Of a stretch of DNA of 64,000 bases, positions 32,590 to 46,500 are shown in pieces; the first letter of the stretch is position 1, and each line of letters opens with the position of its first letter. The notes beneath the pieces are model-generated. The model was not told the DNA's origin. It made no database searches and was given only the letters and a program-made list of their open reading frames with translations. The DNA comes from Odobenus rosmarus divergens (taxonomy: Eukaryota; Chordata; Mammalia; Carnivora; Odobenidae): contig NW_004450567.1 of NCBI RefSeq assembly GCF_000321225.1, forward strand, positions 394,989 to 458,988. Direction: 5' to 3'. The translations under genes and the position numbers were made by a program.

Positions 32590-33450
32590 GTCAAGACTAG
32601 CCAGAAATACAAAGAAAGTCACCTACGTGAACAAGAGAAAAAAAACCTAAAATTTAAAATAGCAACAACAAAAATCGATGCTAACAGAGTAGGAAAGAAA
32701 AGCATACATATCCTCAGAAAAAAAATATTTTATCTGTGAACTAAGATGACTATATTTCAGAAACAGAATAGAAATAAAAGGTTTAGAAATTAGAATACCT
32801 TTTAAACATACAAAAAATTCAACAGAAGATAATGTTGGAAGATAAAATGAAGAAATCTTCTAGAAAGCACAAACACAATAGTGTCTAAACAACTGGAGAA
32901 AAAGAGAAGAAAATTAAGCATCAGTCTAGGAGGTCCAAGATCTGATTAGGACAGAATCCGATTTCTCAAAAGTAACAATGAAACCTAGAAGAGGGTGGAG
33001 CAATAGCTTCAAAACCCTGAGGGAAAATTATTTTATTTGTATAGGTAGTCAAACTACCAATGAAATTGTGAGAACAGAATAAAGGCATTTTAGACATGTA
33101 AGGACTCAGAGAACTGGCCTCTCATATACCACCTCTTAGGAAGCTTTAAGTGCTTTAGGAAGTGCTCCAGTAAACTAGAGAATAAACCAGGAAACAGATC
33201 CAATACAGAAGGGTGACAAGAGGAGGTCATGGGATAATGGCTGTGTAACTGGCCGAGAGAACCACAGTACAGATTGGCCTAGAAAGACAAATACAAAATA
33301 GACTGCCCTAGTAAAAACAGGGAATCAGATTATCTGATATTTGGGGACAAAAACCCTTCAAAACTATTGATGAGAACCTGATGGACCTGACAGAGAAATT
33401 GAAGAAAGTTTAAGATAGGTTTCCAGAAAGTTATGTGTTAAAAGTGAAGC
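32590..33450 (+). mobile_element. Ancient L1-like 3' region
   Basis: Resembles an old L1 3' end (AATAAAGGCATTTTAGACAT, GTAAGGACTCAGAGAACTGG, CTCTTAGGAAGCTTTAAGTG). Diverged; subfamily not assigned. Confidence 0.5.
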
Positions 33451-33767
33451 AATTACTAATTCTACGAAAAATAAAATGATGCAAAATGTATTATGGTGCA
33501 TTGCTTTGTTCTATAGTCATAATTAAACAATAACTACTGTATTTACTAAATATAACTATAATAACATAATGGGAGAAAAGGAGGTAGGTGTGTTAAAGAG
33601 CTAAATCCTCAGGTAACACTATCAAGATAATAATGCCTAAAACTGTTAAATCAAGCAATAGTAGAATAGTCATATTATTTTATTATTTAGATATACTAAA
33701 ACAAATAGCAAAAGAAACTTTTGGACTAAAAGTAATTATCTCTGAAAGTTAAAGTTGGGACAGGGAG

Positions 33768-33974
33768 GGATGCCTGGGTGGCTCAGTCAGTTGAGTGTCT
33801 GCCTTCGGCTCGGGTCATGATCCCAGGGTCCTGAGATCCAGCCCCACCATCGGGCTCCTTGCCCGACGGGGAGCCTGCTTCTTCCTCTGCCTGCCACTCC
33901 ATCTACTTGTGTGCTCGCGCTCTCGCTCTCTCTCTCTCTCTGACAAATGGATAAATAAAATCTTAAAAAAAAAT
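33768..33974 (+). mobile_element. CAN-SINE, full length
   Basis: Forward copy with duplication AAAGTTGGGACAGGGAG (33751-33767 and 33975-33991). It carries a CT-rich run near 33920. Confidence 0.96.
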
Positions 33975-33991
33975 AAAGTTGGGACAGGGAG

Positions 33992-34643
33992 ATTTTTTTT
34001 TTAAGTGTGTATACTCGTTACTTTGATAAGATGTAAATTTATATATTTACAAATAGATAAAATCAAATAAGGTCACCATGGTCTGATTTGATTTTAGACA
34101 TATTTATTTTGAAATTTCAAATGACATAGGGGAAATATGATTTATATTTATTAAATGGGGCATGGGCTAAAGAAAAAAAAAGCTCTAAAACACTTGACTA
34201 GATCATCCAAACTCTACAACAAACATTTATGCATCAAATGTCTTCTTGGAACAGCACTTCCTTACTCCCTCCACCTTCCCCTCAAAATAACCATGTTCAC
34301 AAAGAACAAAACTTTTCATCTTAACCAACAAAGGACCATACAATAATTCTAAGGCAGTGTTTCCATGAAGATAGGAGGTGAGCAGGCTCACCAGCACTGA
34401 TTAACCCTACAGTCAGCGGTTCCTCTTTCCTGGTCTGGCTTTTCATTTCCTGTATGCCCTGCCCTCCTCATTATTTTCATTATCCTTGCTTCTCTACCAG
34501 TTCTTTCTTTTCTGTTTACCAGACATCTCCTTGATCTAATACCAAATTTAGCCCATCAGCCTATAATTCAGGTGACAGTCTGACCACCTCCTGGTAAGAG
34601 ATGTTTCCCAGTAATACAGACAAATCTTGCAGTTAATGTCAAA
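33992..34643. other. Spacer between the genes, nothing recognised
   Basis: AT-rich DNA just beyond the likely TMEM30A 3' end. No gene or repeat assigned. Confidence 0.4.
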
Positions 34644-34751
34644 GTGATTAACACATACACATATTGGCAATCAAATCTAGACATGGAAATCATGTGATTT
34701 CCATGTGATTAACACATACACATATTGGCAATCAAATCTAGACATGGAAAT
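34644..34751. repeat. 47-bp direct repeat with a perfect inverted repeat at the junction
   Basis: Copies at 34644-34690 and 34705-34751 (GTGATTAACACATACACATA through AGACATGGAAAT), apparently identical, period 61. The 14-bp spacer forms, with the repeat edges, a perfect inverted repeat: arms CATGGAAATCA and TGATTTCCATG around TG at 34682-34705. Confidence 0.95.
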
Positions 34752-34870
34752 GTTAAAATTTGGGACTTATTGACCTTGCGCTAAAATTTAGTGTTCAACA
34801 TTAGCAAAAACACTGAGGCATTATTATTTTAGCAAGACACTTGAACATAGCAAAATTAATTTTGTTCATT

Positions 34871-37334
34871 TTTATTAATACAGAACATACTAGCAGAACA
34901 TTATCTTTAAATATAATCAAGGTTACAAATAAACTGTTACTAACTAATAAACAAAAATATTCACTTGACTCTCCTCGTGAATAATTCCCCATTAGGTAGT
35001 ACAGTTATTTTTCCCATTTTATTTTTAACTGCCTTATGATTTCAATGAAATTTCTTAGCTTTTACTTATTAAATAATTCCTTCAATTGGGAAACTTCATA
35101 TATCAAAATACTTCCTGTAAGTCAATGCATTCTTCAACGCCTTCTACTTAACTTAAATGCAATATGATTCTCTGAAAGTTGAATATGACATCAATATTTC
35201 CAAAAGATGAGCATAAAACCCATAAGAAAGAAATGTTTTCCTCCCCCACCATGCTTCACATAGGCCATCTGAATGTTCCACATTCTTCATAATTAGTAAC
35301 AGGAATCCCTCAGAGCTCAAATGGCAGGAGACCAGAAGGGAATTAGGCCATCAATGAACTTGTAAAATAGATAAAACTCCAAATATATTTTAAGATTCTG
35401 TCTTCACCACAGATGAGAAAGTGTTGGAAAGGTCTTCAATTTTTCTTTAGTAGCACCTTTGGTCGCCTAATCAGAAAAAGAGATGCAGGATGGCAGTCCT
35501 CCTTAAACAACATAAACTTGAAAAGACTGGCAAAAACCTTTTCCCCCAATGACGTATCCCAGAAAATAAACTGCCATGTGCAAGAGGGTCAATTATCAGA
35601 ATCAATAACAATATTCCGAAGGACTGACAAAACAAAGGATATTTTTAGACAAAGAATACCCTATGCACTCAGAAACTTCAGGATAATCATACAGTAAGTA
35701 CCTCATGCAAGTAATATTCTACCAGTTAAAAGTCATTATGAACTACAAGTTCTTTTAACTGAATTTCATGTTATACAAAACTTATGAAGTGTGGCACATT
35801 TCTATTAACCATTACATTATTTTTGTTTTTTTTAAAAAACATATATTAATCAAAACTGATACATTACCCAGACCTTTTGCTTTAAAATATAACTGAAGGA
35901 AGTCATTACAAACTCTGAATAAACAGTTATTCTTCTATACAAACATATGAGTTATTTTAGTAAAAAAAAAAAAAAGGCAATTTCAATGCAATTAAGCCAT
36001 CTCTGATTAAGACATACATTTTCATGCATGTGAAAAAATAAGTTTACATTCAAGAGTAAGTTCCATAGCAAACAAATTACAGCATTTATTCAATAAGGAA
36101 TATTAAAATAATTCCAGTTAATAGAAAATAAAATAAATTCAACCATATATATATTATAATTTATCACGTGCATACTGTAAAATCTCCAGAATTTAATTAG
36201 GAAATTTAAAGAATTTATTTTTAAAGTATGTTTTAGGAAAAACCAACCAAAATAATTGGTACCTTAAGTAAAGAGAATGTGCATACACATCCACATTTGA
36301 CCTATATACAAAAATTGAATGAATATAGAAGAAATGAAGGTTACTGTTTTCTAAAATTTCCGCAATATAACACTAGTACTTAAATCAAAACTTACCTGCA
36401 AAATAAAAACAGCTTGAGGTATTTCCAATGCTGAAGCAAATTTCTGAATGTTAAATACCACAAGAATGAAAACAGTCTCCTTTGAACATTTACATCTGGT
36501 TTATAGTTGAGGCAGAAGATGACTGCCAAGTTTTCCCATCTCACCTATATTCTTGTATCTCTTACGAAGTATAAGCTTCAAGGGAAATGATCACATGTAA
36601 AAACATATCAAGTGAGTTGGGGTTCCTGACTGCAACATCTTAACCAAATGGAAAAAGGAATTTTAAATTCTCCCACCTGAGACCCACCTCACCTCTTCAG
36701 ACATGACCATTAATTCCTACACTAAACAAGGATAAGCATGTCCTTGTCCTTTGAAATCAAAGCTAAACCTGACAAAGAACTGTACTGGATAAACTGAATA
36801 CATGAACCACCTCAACAAAGATGGTACTTTAAGTCTTTACACATGACACATGAAAATGATGAAGTGTTTTATTTAATTTGGTCTTTCTTCATCGTTTTGT
36901 AACTCTGAATCCTGCAAGGTTAGCAAGTCATTATGTTCATACATCTTGTAATCCCTTTCTTCACAACAGGCACACGTATACAGCATCATATGTCAATATA
37001 ATATTATCAACACAGCATAAACATTTAAGCAGTAGATGCATTTCACAGGAAAGAGGCTCTATGCATCATATGGCCTGACCCAACAAAAAGCAAACAGTAG
37101 AATGCCATTTCAGCAGTTACAGTGTTGATATGATCAATATAATTTGTTTCATACCCGTCATATATTTCCATAAGACATCCATAAAGAAGCAAAGGACAAA
37201 AACTGCTTTTTTTAAAAAAAAGTTATGTGCCAACTTCAAAAATGACATACTAACCAGACATTGGCATTCGAAAGCTAGGTTGAATAGGACTGGCCTTGAT
37301 GCACATGCAGTAAATTTGTTTTCAGAATATAAAA
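34871..37334 (-). other. TMEM30A: Probable TMEM30A 3' UTR
   Basis: About 2.5 kb after the TMEM30A stop with no CAN-SINE, unlike the surrounding DNA. This fits a conserved long 3' UTR; the human transcript is known to have one of roughly this size. AATAAA on the minus strand at 34876-34871 is a plausible poly(A) signal with T/G-rich sequence after it. Short open frames inside (for example 35413-35697 plus strand) have no recognisable product. The exact end is inferred. Confidence 0.5.
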
Positions 37335-37528
37335 TTAAATGGTAATGTCAGCAGTATTACTACTGTTTCTATATTTATGATTAATTACTAGCAGTACAAC
37401 TCCCAGAAGAAAGGAGATGGATCCAATAGCGATGTAAGCAATCCCCAAAAATGGATTTTTTCCTCCCATCCATGAAATAGTGCTCAAGATCATCCGTTTT
37501 CGTCCATCAAAGGAATGTACAGGGTAAT
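37335..37528 (-). CDS. TMEM30A: TMEM30A coding exon 7 (last coding exon)
   Basis: 194 bp from the split Asn of [15 protein letters not shown] through the second membrane helix ([20 protein letters not shown]) to NTADITI and stop TAA at 37337-37335. Acceptor CTTCAG. Confidence 0.96.
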
Positions 37529-40500
37529 CTGAAGAGTGTATAGGAAGACTTTTCCATGTCTAGTCGATTTTTAAAATACAACTTAAAAATCTGGCATTTA
37601 ATTGCTTGTAATTCACTGGTATAATTCTATAATAATAGGCATCTTACTCACGTTTTCTGAATCACAAAATAACTATATATTATCTTGAAGCACTGATTTA
37701 GCAAGTTAAACATTAGTAGTAAAAACCATATAGTTTACAAGTAAAAACAACCAAATTCAAATTAACGGTTATATGGTTTCTCAGGTACTTTTATTCTCAT
37801 TACACAGTAGGGGCAAAAGGCCGGAAAGAAATGTAATGTGAAACAAGTATTTCAGGTGAACAGCAATAAAACCCATAAAGGAAGAGGAGATTGACATACC
37901 AGAAGAAAAAGGAAGAATGGAGAGACTCGAGGTCTCTGTGGGCTCAAAGAGCATGAACAAGAGAGTAATTATGAGAATATGAGAGGACTCTGAGCACAAG
38001 GTCAAAGAGTATGATACTGAAGTTTTAACTTGCTGATTTGGAGCAATGACAAAACTCATGGTGTGACACAGAGCTGATGGCTGAAACAGAGTAGAAGTGA
38101 AGAGTGGACTGTTAAAGAGATTAAAGAAATGGGACACCAGTATACTGGATAAACTATCTACATGGACCAATTCTAAGATTTTGGTGAGAATTAGGGCAGA
38201 GAAGACAGAACATTTAGTTCTGAAAGGTTTGTAAACCTACATGAAAGGTTTACAACCTTTTCAAAAGCATCTTCTGAATCAAGTTTAGGCCCCATCTGTT
38301 TCTCTAGCTTCTGCAATTTTCCAACCCCACAGATGAACCCTATTACTCCAAACAGCAGGCTCTGCCAGTTTCTTAAATCATTCCTAACCTGAAGCAGGAA
38401 TGACTATAATAAAAGTTCTAACTAATAAAACACTCTGGGGGACAAAGTATCAAATCACCCATCTAGCCTCTCTCTGTATCCCAACCCCCAAAATGGGCTT
38501 CTGTCTTAATTCTAATATCTAGGTTCCCACCTTATATGTAATTTTTGTAATTACCCTTGATGCTTTGCAGACCAAAATTCCAGTCTCATCAATCTTTGAG
38601 AGCCTACATTCCTCCTGACAGTTCTCTTCTCAATGCCTGGGATGCAAATAGTCTGTTAACTAAGACAAAGTACTGAGTACTCCAAAGACTTCCCTTTATT
38701 ATACTCTACAGGCTTGTATATGCCCTTAGACCTTACTAGATCTTCTGGATGCTAACTGTGATAGAGTTGCCTTCTACTTTGGCAATAGCCTCAGGATAAT
38801 GTTTTCTATCAGGACTTCAAGTGGATCTGTCTGTGTAAAACTGCTCCCATGCGGGCCTAGGTTCCAAAACTTGGCTACTTTTAGCCTGTCACCATCAGGT
38901 CTTATTCAGTTGCATACTCGGGTGCAAAATCAAGAGACTAAAGATCCAAAAAGACATTTCTTTTGAAATTAGGTCTATTAATTTAACAATTTGCTAATGC
39001 ATTATAAAACTGAAACTATACACTTATGGCTAATTTGGATTATGAAAACTCAAAAATGCAAAGATCATTAGCAAACATTCAAATGCTAATATTTGAGAAA
39101 CTTTTCATTCATGATATATGTAAGCAGTGGGGTACAGATTAAAAAATATAAGGACTGTGTTTAGAATAAAAGGTAGTGTCCAATATTTCCAGCTAAGAAA
39201 GACTGTATCCAGGCCAATGTGGCCTGGTCTGACTACTTGAGTTAAGTAGCTAGGGATACAACCTGTAGTAGTTTCGTGGCTGACAGTAAAGTCATGGCCT
39301 TTGGAGTCAATAGCTTGATTATGAACCCCAACTCTTCTACTTATTACCTGTACAACCTTGGGTAAGTTACTTAAATGCTCTATGTTCCTGTATTCTTATC
39401 TATGACATGGAGATGATAACCCATCTCATAATGCTTCAGTTAAATAAAACAATGCACGGACAGTACTTAGTACAATGTTAACACATAATTAGAATGAAAT
39501 AAATGATATTAATAAGCACTGAAAAGTACACCTGAATTATTAATGTGGAATAATACAGCTAATGATAAAAATGTTTTGGCACTATGAACGGAACAATAGT
39601 TATAAACAATTATGTTGATAATAACTAACATCCACTGATTTTTAATATCTAAAAATATATATTAAAACAGCCCACTACCACCAATGCTTATTTGGCATCA
39701 GTTATGCTCACTGGCCTTTGAATTAAGCTCAATTACAATCTCCATTGTAGAAATATTTAGCTTAATAATAAACTGAAAACCAGCATCTTAAATAATGTTA
39801 CCAAATAATATGCTTGAATCCTAGTACAAACTATATCAAAATTTAAGACTTCTGGAAGATAAAAATGAAAAGATACTTTCTCATATATACACACATACTC
39901 TTATAAAAATGCAGAGATCAAAACTAAAACAGAGTTATCATCTCACATAACTTAGATAAGGCTGAACTATACTCCTTTCAAATTCTATGAATCTGTGCAC
40001 ATGGCCAAAAAAGGATACTGTACGTGATATTCAAATAGTATCGTCCAGCTGGTAATGTTGGATGTAAATCACTTTTCCGCTCTATAAGACGATACAACTT
40101 ACGAAAAGTAGGTAATGCTGCAGTACGCATCCAAACAATAAAATCCTCATTTATGAACCCATTATTATCTGGTTCAGAATCCAGCATGTACACTGGTTTA
40201 ACCCAGTTTACTGGCTTTGTTGTACCTTAAAAAAAAGGGGAGTGAGGGGAGGGAACAAAACATTCAATTCTATTAAGAGTTTCACTGAAAATTCACTCAA
40301 ATAAAACAAAAATATACAATACACAATCTGAGTATTTTTCGTATTTTCAAAGGTATAAATATATTCTAAGAAAGTCTTAAAATTTAGAGACAAACCAATT
40401 CCTCATGTAACAACAAATAACTACAAAGATTTGATGACTATCTCCATTAGAAAAATACTAAAAGTATGCCCTTGAGTATATACCAAAAAGCAGCACTGTG

Positions 40501-43500
40501 AAACTGAGGCACAGAATCAAAAATAAATATTAATTAATAACTACAATAAAAAATTGGGTCTGTTTAAAAGAAATTTGCCTGCAGTTTTATTTATTTAATT
40601 AATTTATTTTTTTTAAGATTTTATTTATTTGACAGAGAGAGCACAAGCAGAGGGAGAGAGAGGGAGAAGCAGACTCCCTGCTGAGCAAGGAGCCCAATGT
40701 GGGACTTGATCCCAGGACCCCGGGATCATGACCCGGGCCGAAGGCAGCCGCTTAACCGACTGAGCCACCCAAGCGTCCCTTGCCTGCAGTTTTAAAAGGT
40801 AATGGCTGAGGGGCGCCTGGATGGCTCAGTCAGTTAAGCGGCTGCCTTCGGCTCATGTCATGATCCCAGGGTCCTAGGATCGAGCCCCACATCGGGCTCC
40901 CTGCTCCGCGGAGAGCCTGCTTCTCCCTCTTCCTCTATTTGCCATTCTGCCTGCTTGTGCCCTCTTTCTATCTCTCTGTCAAATAAATAAATAAAATCTT
41001 TAAAAAAAAAAAGGCAATGGCTGAAATGCCTATAAGAAAATACTAGAAAAATTCAAGATTAGAAGTACATATACATTTCCTTTAGAATTTCAGCACATTA
41101 GAACATACAACATATTTTACCTAAATCAGTATGAAGTTAAGAAAAGTTGTTTTTTAAAAAAGTATAAACATTTTTAAGATTCTAAAGATCAAAAATTTTA
41201 GGTACCTCATTAAAACTCCTAGCTTATATCACATTTTAAAGAAATATTAGTAAATTTTACCTTTGAATCTTTCTTTTAGACTTTCTCCTCCAGGGGGATT
41301 CCGGAATTTCACATTTTTATCTGTCCACCAAGCAATACCTTTCTTTTTCAAAGGAATAGGTGTAGGATAAGATTCATTGCCAACAAGAAACAATTCTAAT
41401 GTATCTAAATAGAAAAAAGAAGATACTGTAAAATACTCAAAATCCATAGCACCTACTGTACTCTGTGAGAAATAAGGATCTTGTATCTGCTCCCAAAAGT
41501 GTCTGTAACACAGTAGGCAGGCATATAATGTACATTTGCTCTTGATTTACTTATATGTGAATTATCTATGGTAACTTTATAATCCTAGATGGACTTCTCT
41601 TTCCTCAATACAGTTAGAGATCACTTCTCCTACATGGCTAACTGATATGTAGTAAGGTCAAATGTTTTAATATTAACCCAAATAAAATAATTTGCAGGGT
41701 AAATCTGCTTCTCCTCCTTTCCTTTAAAAAACACGTTCCTAAATAGTTTCTGGCTTATGCATTTCTCTATCTGTACTGTCCAATATGGTAGCCACTAGCT
41801 ACATGGCTACAGAGCCACTGAAATTATGGCTGGTCTAAATGAATATGTTTTGTAAGTATATATTTCAGAAATAAAAAACTCAATACAAAAAAATAGGACA
41901 CAAAATATCTTATTCATAAATTTTATATACTGAATATCATTTATAGGTAAAAGGTAGTATTTGGGTTCAATAAAATATATTATTTAAAATTAATTTCACT
42001 TGCTTTTGTTTTTAATGTGACTATTAGAAAATGTTAACATACATACATGTCTCACATTGATGATTTACATTTTATGAATATCAGACAGTGCTGCTTTAAA
42101 TGATCAACTATAGCTTCTTAGTACTGGTATAAACATTCAGAGTTGGTGGAAAAGGCAGCCTGGCTTTTATTTTATCATATATGAAATATGAAGGCTAGCA
42201 GAATGTCTCTGCTTCTTCTTCCCAGAGAGAGATTCATTCTTAAAATATAAGAATTCTCAAAAAAAAGTCACAAAACATTATAACATCCCATTAAATAACT
42301 AATTGATATATTTATTTTAAAGTTGCTCGGGGCACCTGAGTGGCTCAGTCAGGTAAGCATCCGACTCCTGGTTTTGTCTCAGGTCATGATCTCATGGGTC
42401 GTGAGATGGAGCCCCATGTGGAGCTGGGCTCTGCGCCAAGCATGGAGTCTGCCTGAAGATTCTCTCCCTCTGCCCCTCCCCCCACTTGCATATGCACACG
42501 TACTTGCGCACACTCTCTCTCAAATAAATAATCTTTAAAAACAAAATAAATAAATAAATAAAGTTGCTCAATTTCTCAACTTCATTCATGTTTATCAGAC
42601 TATCACATTAATATCAATAAGTTGTACAAATTTTCCAATTTATGTTTATAATCTGTATCTTTGTTTATATCTGCATCGTACCATTAAACATGCTGTTGGC
42701 AATAGCTCCACAAGGAGCAATTGGTTTGTCTTCATTTCTTCGATAAGGCTCACATTCCTTACTGGGATTCTAATGTTTAGAAGGAAAAGAAGAGAAAAAT
42801 TATCCACAGGCCCCTGGGAGAACTATGAGCTAGCCATAATTACTGATTAAAAATTCAATCCCTGTATGTGTCTCACTTGCAGTGCATACAGAATAAGTCT
42901 GTATTGTAAAGACTAGAACACCACCTTTAAATACTCAAATTATTTCTTAACGTCACCGTATTACCTTTTTATGTAACCCTTCCTTGCAAATATTTTGTCA
43001 TATAGGCATATATCAAATTGACTTTTTAAAAATTTTCATATCAACACAAAAATCATATCACGAAGAGTTTTCTGCTCAAGAAAAATTAAGAAGCAGTCTA
43101 TTGTCAATCCAGTTGTGACATAATAAAAGGAATCTTCAACTGAAAGTAGACTGGAGGCTCTAGTTCCACCTATGTACTATGTAACTTTGGGCAAGTCCCT
43201 TAATTTACCTGGGCTTCACTTAGAAAATGAACATGTTCAACTAGATAATCTCAAATTGTGTAATTCTGGGTTAATCCCATGGTTCTGTGTCAAAGGAAAG
43301 AAGGAGGGAGGGTGAGGTTTTAAATATAAATAAACTCTCAGTAGGGCAAATATATTCTAGCCACTGGATTCTTCAGGAAGTTTTACAAGAAAGGAAAATA
43401 TTATTTATTACCTATGCACCAGAGATCCCTGAACTAAGCAATGCTAGATACTTTTCAGTAACTGGTTTAGGAAAGCCGTTTATTGAGTACCTAATAAACC

Positions 43501-46500
43501 ATGTATCCTGCAAGGTGCTAGACACAGAAAAAATAAATAAGTCCCTGCTTTTAAGCAGCTCACAGTATAATAGAGGAAAGAGATCCATATATAACCATTA
43601 TATGAAATAAGACCCATGATGAAGGTGTCTATATTCATCCAACATGTATTTATTAAATGCCTTCCATGTGCTAAGCACTGGCAAGGTGCTTGGTATATGG
43701 TGATTAAAATGCTCCTTGCCCTCATGAGCTTACAGTATAATCGGGAAAACAGAAGACAAATAAGTAAATATATAATTGCAAATTGCAGTAAGTGTATGAA
43801 AGTGGTATGCCAAGTAATTAATGGGGGATGGCGAAATAAATTACTTGAGAATCTATGATAAGGAAAACTTTGTTCTGGAGGTAGTATCACATAAGTTAAG
43901 ACCTAAAAAAGAATAGGTAACAAGCAGGCAGAAGAGGGTTTTAAGCAGAGAGAATAATACATGCCACTGAGAAAGAACTTGTTATTTATGAGAAGGTAAA
44001 ATTAGAATGTAGTTAGAGTATGGGAACAAGCAGAATGACATATGATAACACTGGAGAATTATGCATAGTTCAGATCATCCTGAGATTTTACTTCAAATGC
44101 TAGGAGACCACTGAAAGATTATTTAAGTGGTATTTACATTTTTTAAAAGATCACTATAGGGGCACCTGGGTGGCTCAGTTGGTTGAGGATCTTGCCTTTG
44201 GCTCAGGTCATGACCCCAGGGTCCTGGGACCGAGCCCCGCACTGGGCCCTCTGCTCAGCTGGGAGCCTGCTTCTCCCTCTCCAGCTCTGCCCCTCCTCCA
44301 GCTTGTACTCTCTCTTGCTCACTCACTCTCTCTCAAATAAATAAATTAAATTAAATTAAATTAAAATAAAAGATCACTATAGCAACTATGTAGAAAATGG
44401 CCTGAGAGTAGGGCCAGGGCAGATAATGTGGAGAGAGTTGGGAATGCATGATGTGGGGAGAGTCTGTTAAGCTAGGTGAAAAGTGACTTGGGATAGGGTA
44501 TGAATGAACTAAATATGTAGAGAAGTTATTTTGTATCCAAGGACACTATAGACGATAGTAGGCCTCCAGGTGAGAGGACCTCCAGGGCAAGACTTAAACA
44601 AGCATCCTCGGCAAATAAAATGTGAATGCCAAGACGGCAGACTACTTGGTCCCAGAAATGGTTAGGGAGAAGCACACATCACCCAAAGCAGCCAAACCAA
44701 AGGTACATTAAAGATAAGAGTTGGAAACAATGAAGTAGGGAGTGGTAGGTTGATAGCAGATTGTGAAAGACCTTACACACAATGTTTTAAGTTAACTTAG
44801 ACTTCAATCTGTCCATTCTTAAAATCTTTAAAATTTTTGAAAGCCACCTGGTCTTAAAATCGTGTATTTTGGTCTAGCTCAGGAATCAATAAATAACAGA
44901 CTACAGGCCAAATCCAGCCCACCACCTGTTTTTATAAATAAAATTTTATTGGAACAGTACACCCATTCATGATAAGTATTGTCTACGGGTTACTTTCATT
45001 CTACAATGGCAGAGGGGAGTAGCTGTGTCAGAGACCATATGACCTGCAAAACCAAAGATATTTACTGTCTGGGCTTTACAGAAACAAATTCATCAATTTC
45101 TAGTCTAGGCTAAAAGCTTTTTGCTTGCAACCTGTAGGAAAAGACTCAATCTCAGCTTCTTTTGCTCTTAGCAAAGAGAGGGTGTATCTAAATAAAAGAA
45201 TTGTAGAACAACTCTAAACACGCCCAATCTATAATCCCACTCAACAAATTCAGAAAGATCTAAGAACTTGGTGTGTCTCACAGAACATCACCTTCTCTGG
45301 ATTTGAGTCCTAAAACCTCACATAGTATTGCAAAATATTGCAGACCCGACCAGAATCTTTAAATAGACTTGTTATTTCTTGAGATCCCAAATATTAGGAA
45401 CTAGCAATAAAACCAGTAAAGATAACCTAGAGCAGATACATGCTTACCAGGAACATTCTGGTCACAATATAGTCCTAAATGGCATTCTAAGAGATTCACT
45501 GTTTCTAGAAATCCTAAGTAGCTCCGGAACTCTTGAAGGTTTGCTGCATTGGCAGCAATAACATAAAATACTTGGGCACCAACCATTACTATGAAAAGTT
45601 GAACAATAGTCAGGAAACTAAGATCCTCTAACCCAAACCAGGCTGGGCATCAGAAGGGAAGCTTGTTTTGGGGCACCTGGGTGGCTCAGTCAGTTAAGCA
45701 TCTGCCTTCGGCTCAGGCCATGATCCCGGGGCCCTGGGATCAAGCCCCACATCAGGCTCCCTGCTCAGCGGGGAGCCTACTTCTCCTTCTCCCTCAGCTT
45801 GTGCTCTCTTACTCAATCTCTCGAGCTCTCTCTCTCAAATAAATAAAATCTTGAAGGAAAAAAAAAAGAAGGGAGCCTGCTTCTCCCTCTCCCTCTGCTG
45901 CTTCCCCTGCTTGTGCTCTCTTGCTCTGTCAAATAAAAAAATAAAATCTTTAAAAAATAATAAAAAAATAAAAACCCTCACTAAACAAACTACAAATAAC
46001 AAGTAACACTTTAATTTTCTCCTAACATTATTAAATTTAACATTTCTAACTAAGCTATTACCACATATTCTTATTTATATCTACCATATTTTCATATTCC
46101 CATCATTTTACTTACAAGTAAAGCACTAGAATCTCCATTTAGCTGACTATCATCTCGAGATTTCACATAACGACGATGGTTTTGATAGAAATTAGACAGT
46201 CCATAATACATAAACACATTGCCCTAGAGAAAGAGAAGGGAAACAATTTTCATAAGAAACTACTGTGTATAAACTTGTTTCATGCATACATAAAAGCTAT
46301 GTCATTTGGACTTTACTAGTTTAGAATTTGTGATAACTAAAAACAAGTCCTGGAGTGAATCCCACCAATTCTTAACAACCTAAAACACTACAAACTGTAA
46401 ATAAGGTTAAAGAAGGTATGTCACAAAAATTCAAGAATAAACTTTGAAATATCCTTAAAGACTTCAAAGAAGTACTATTTGCATGAAAAAAAAAGCCCTC

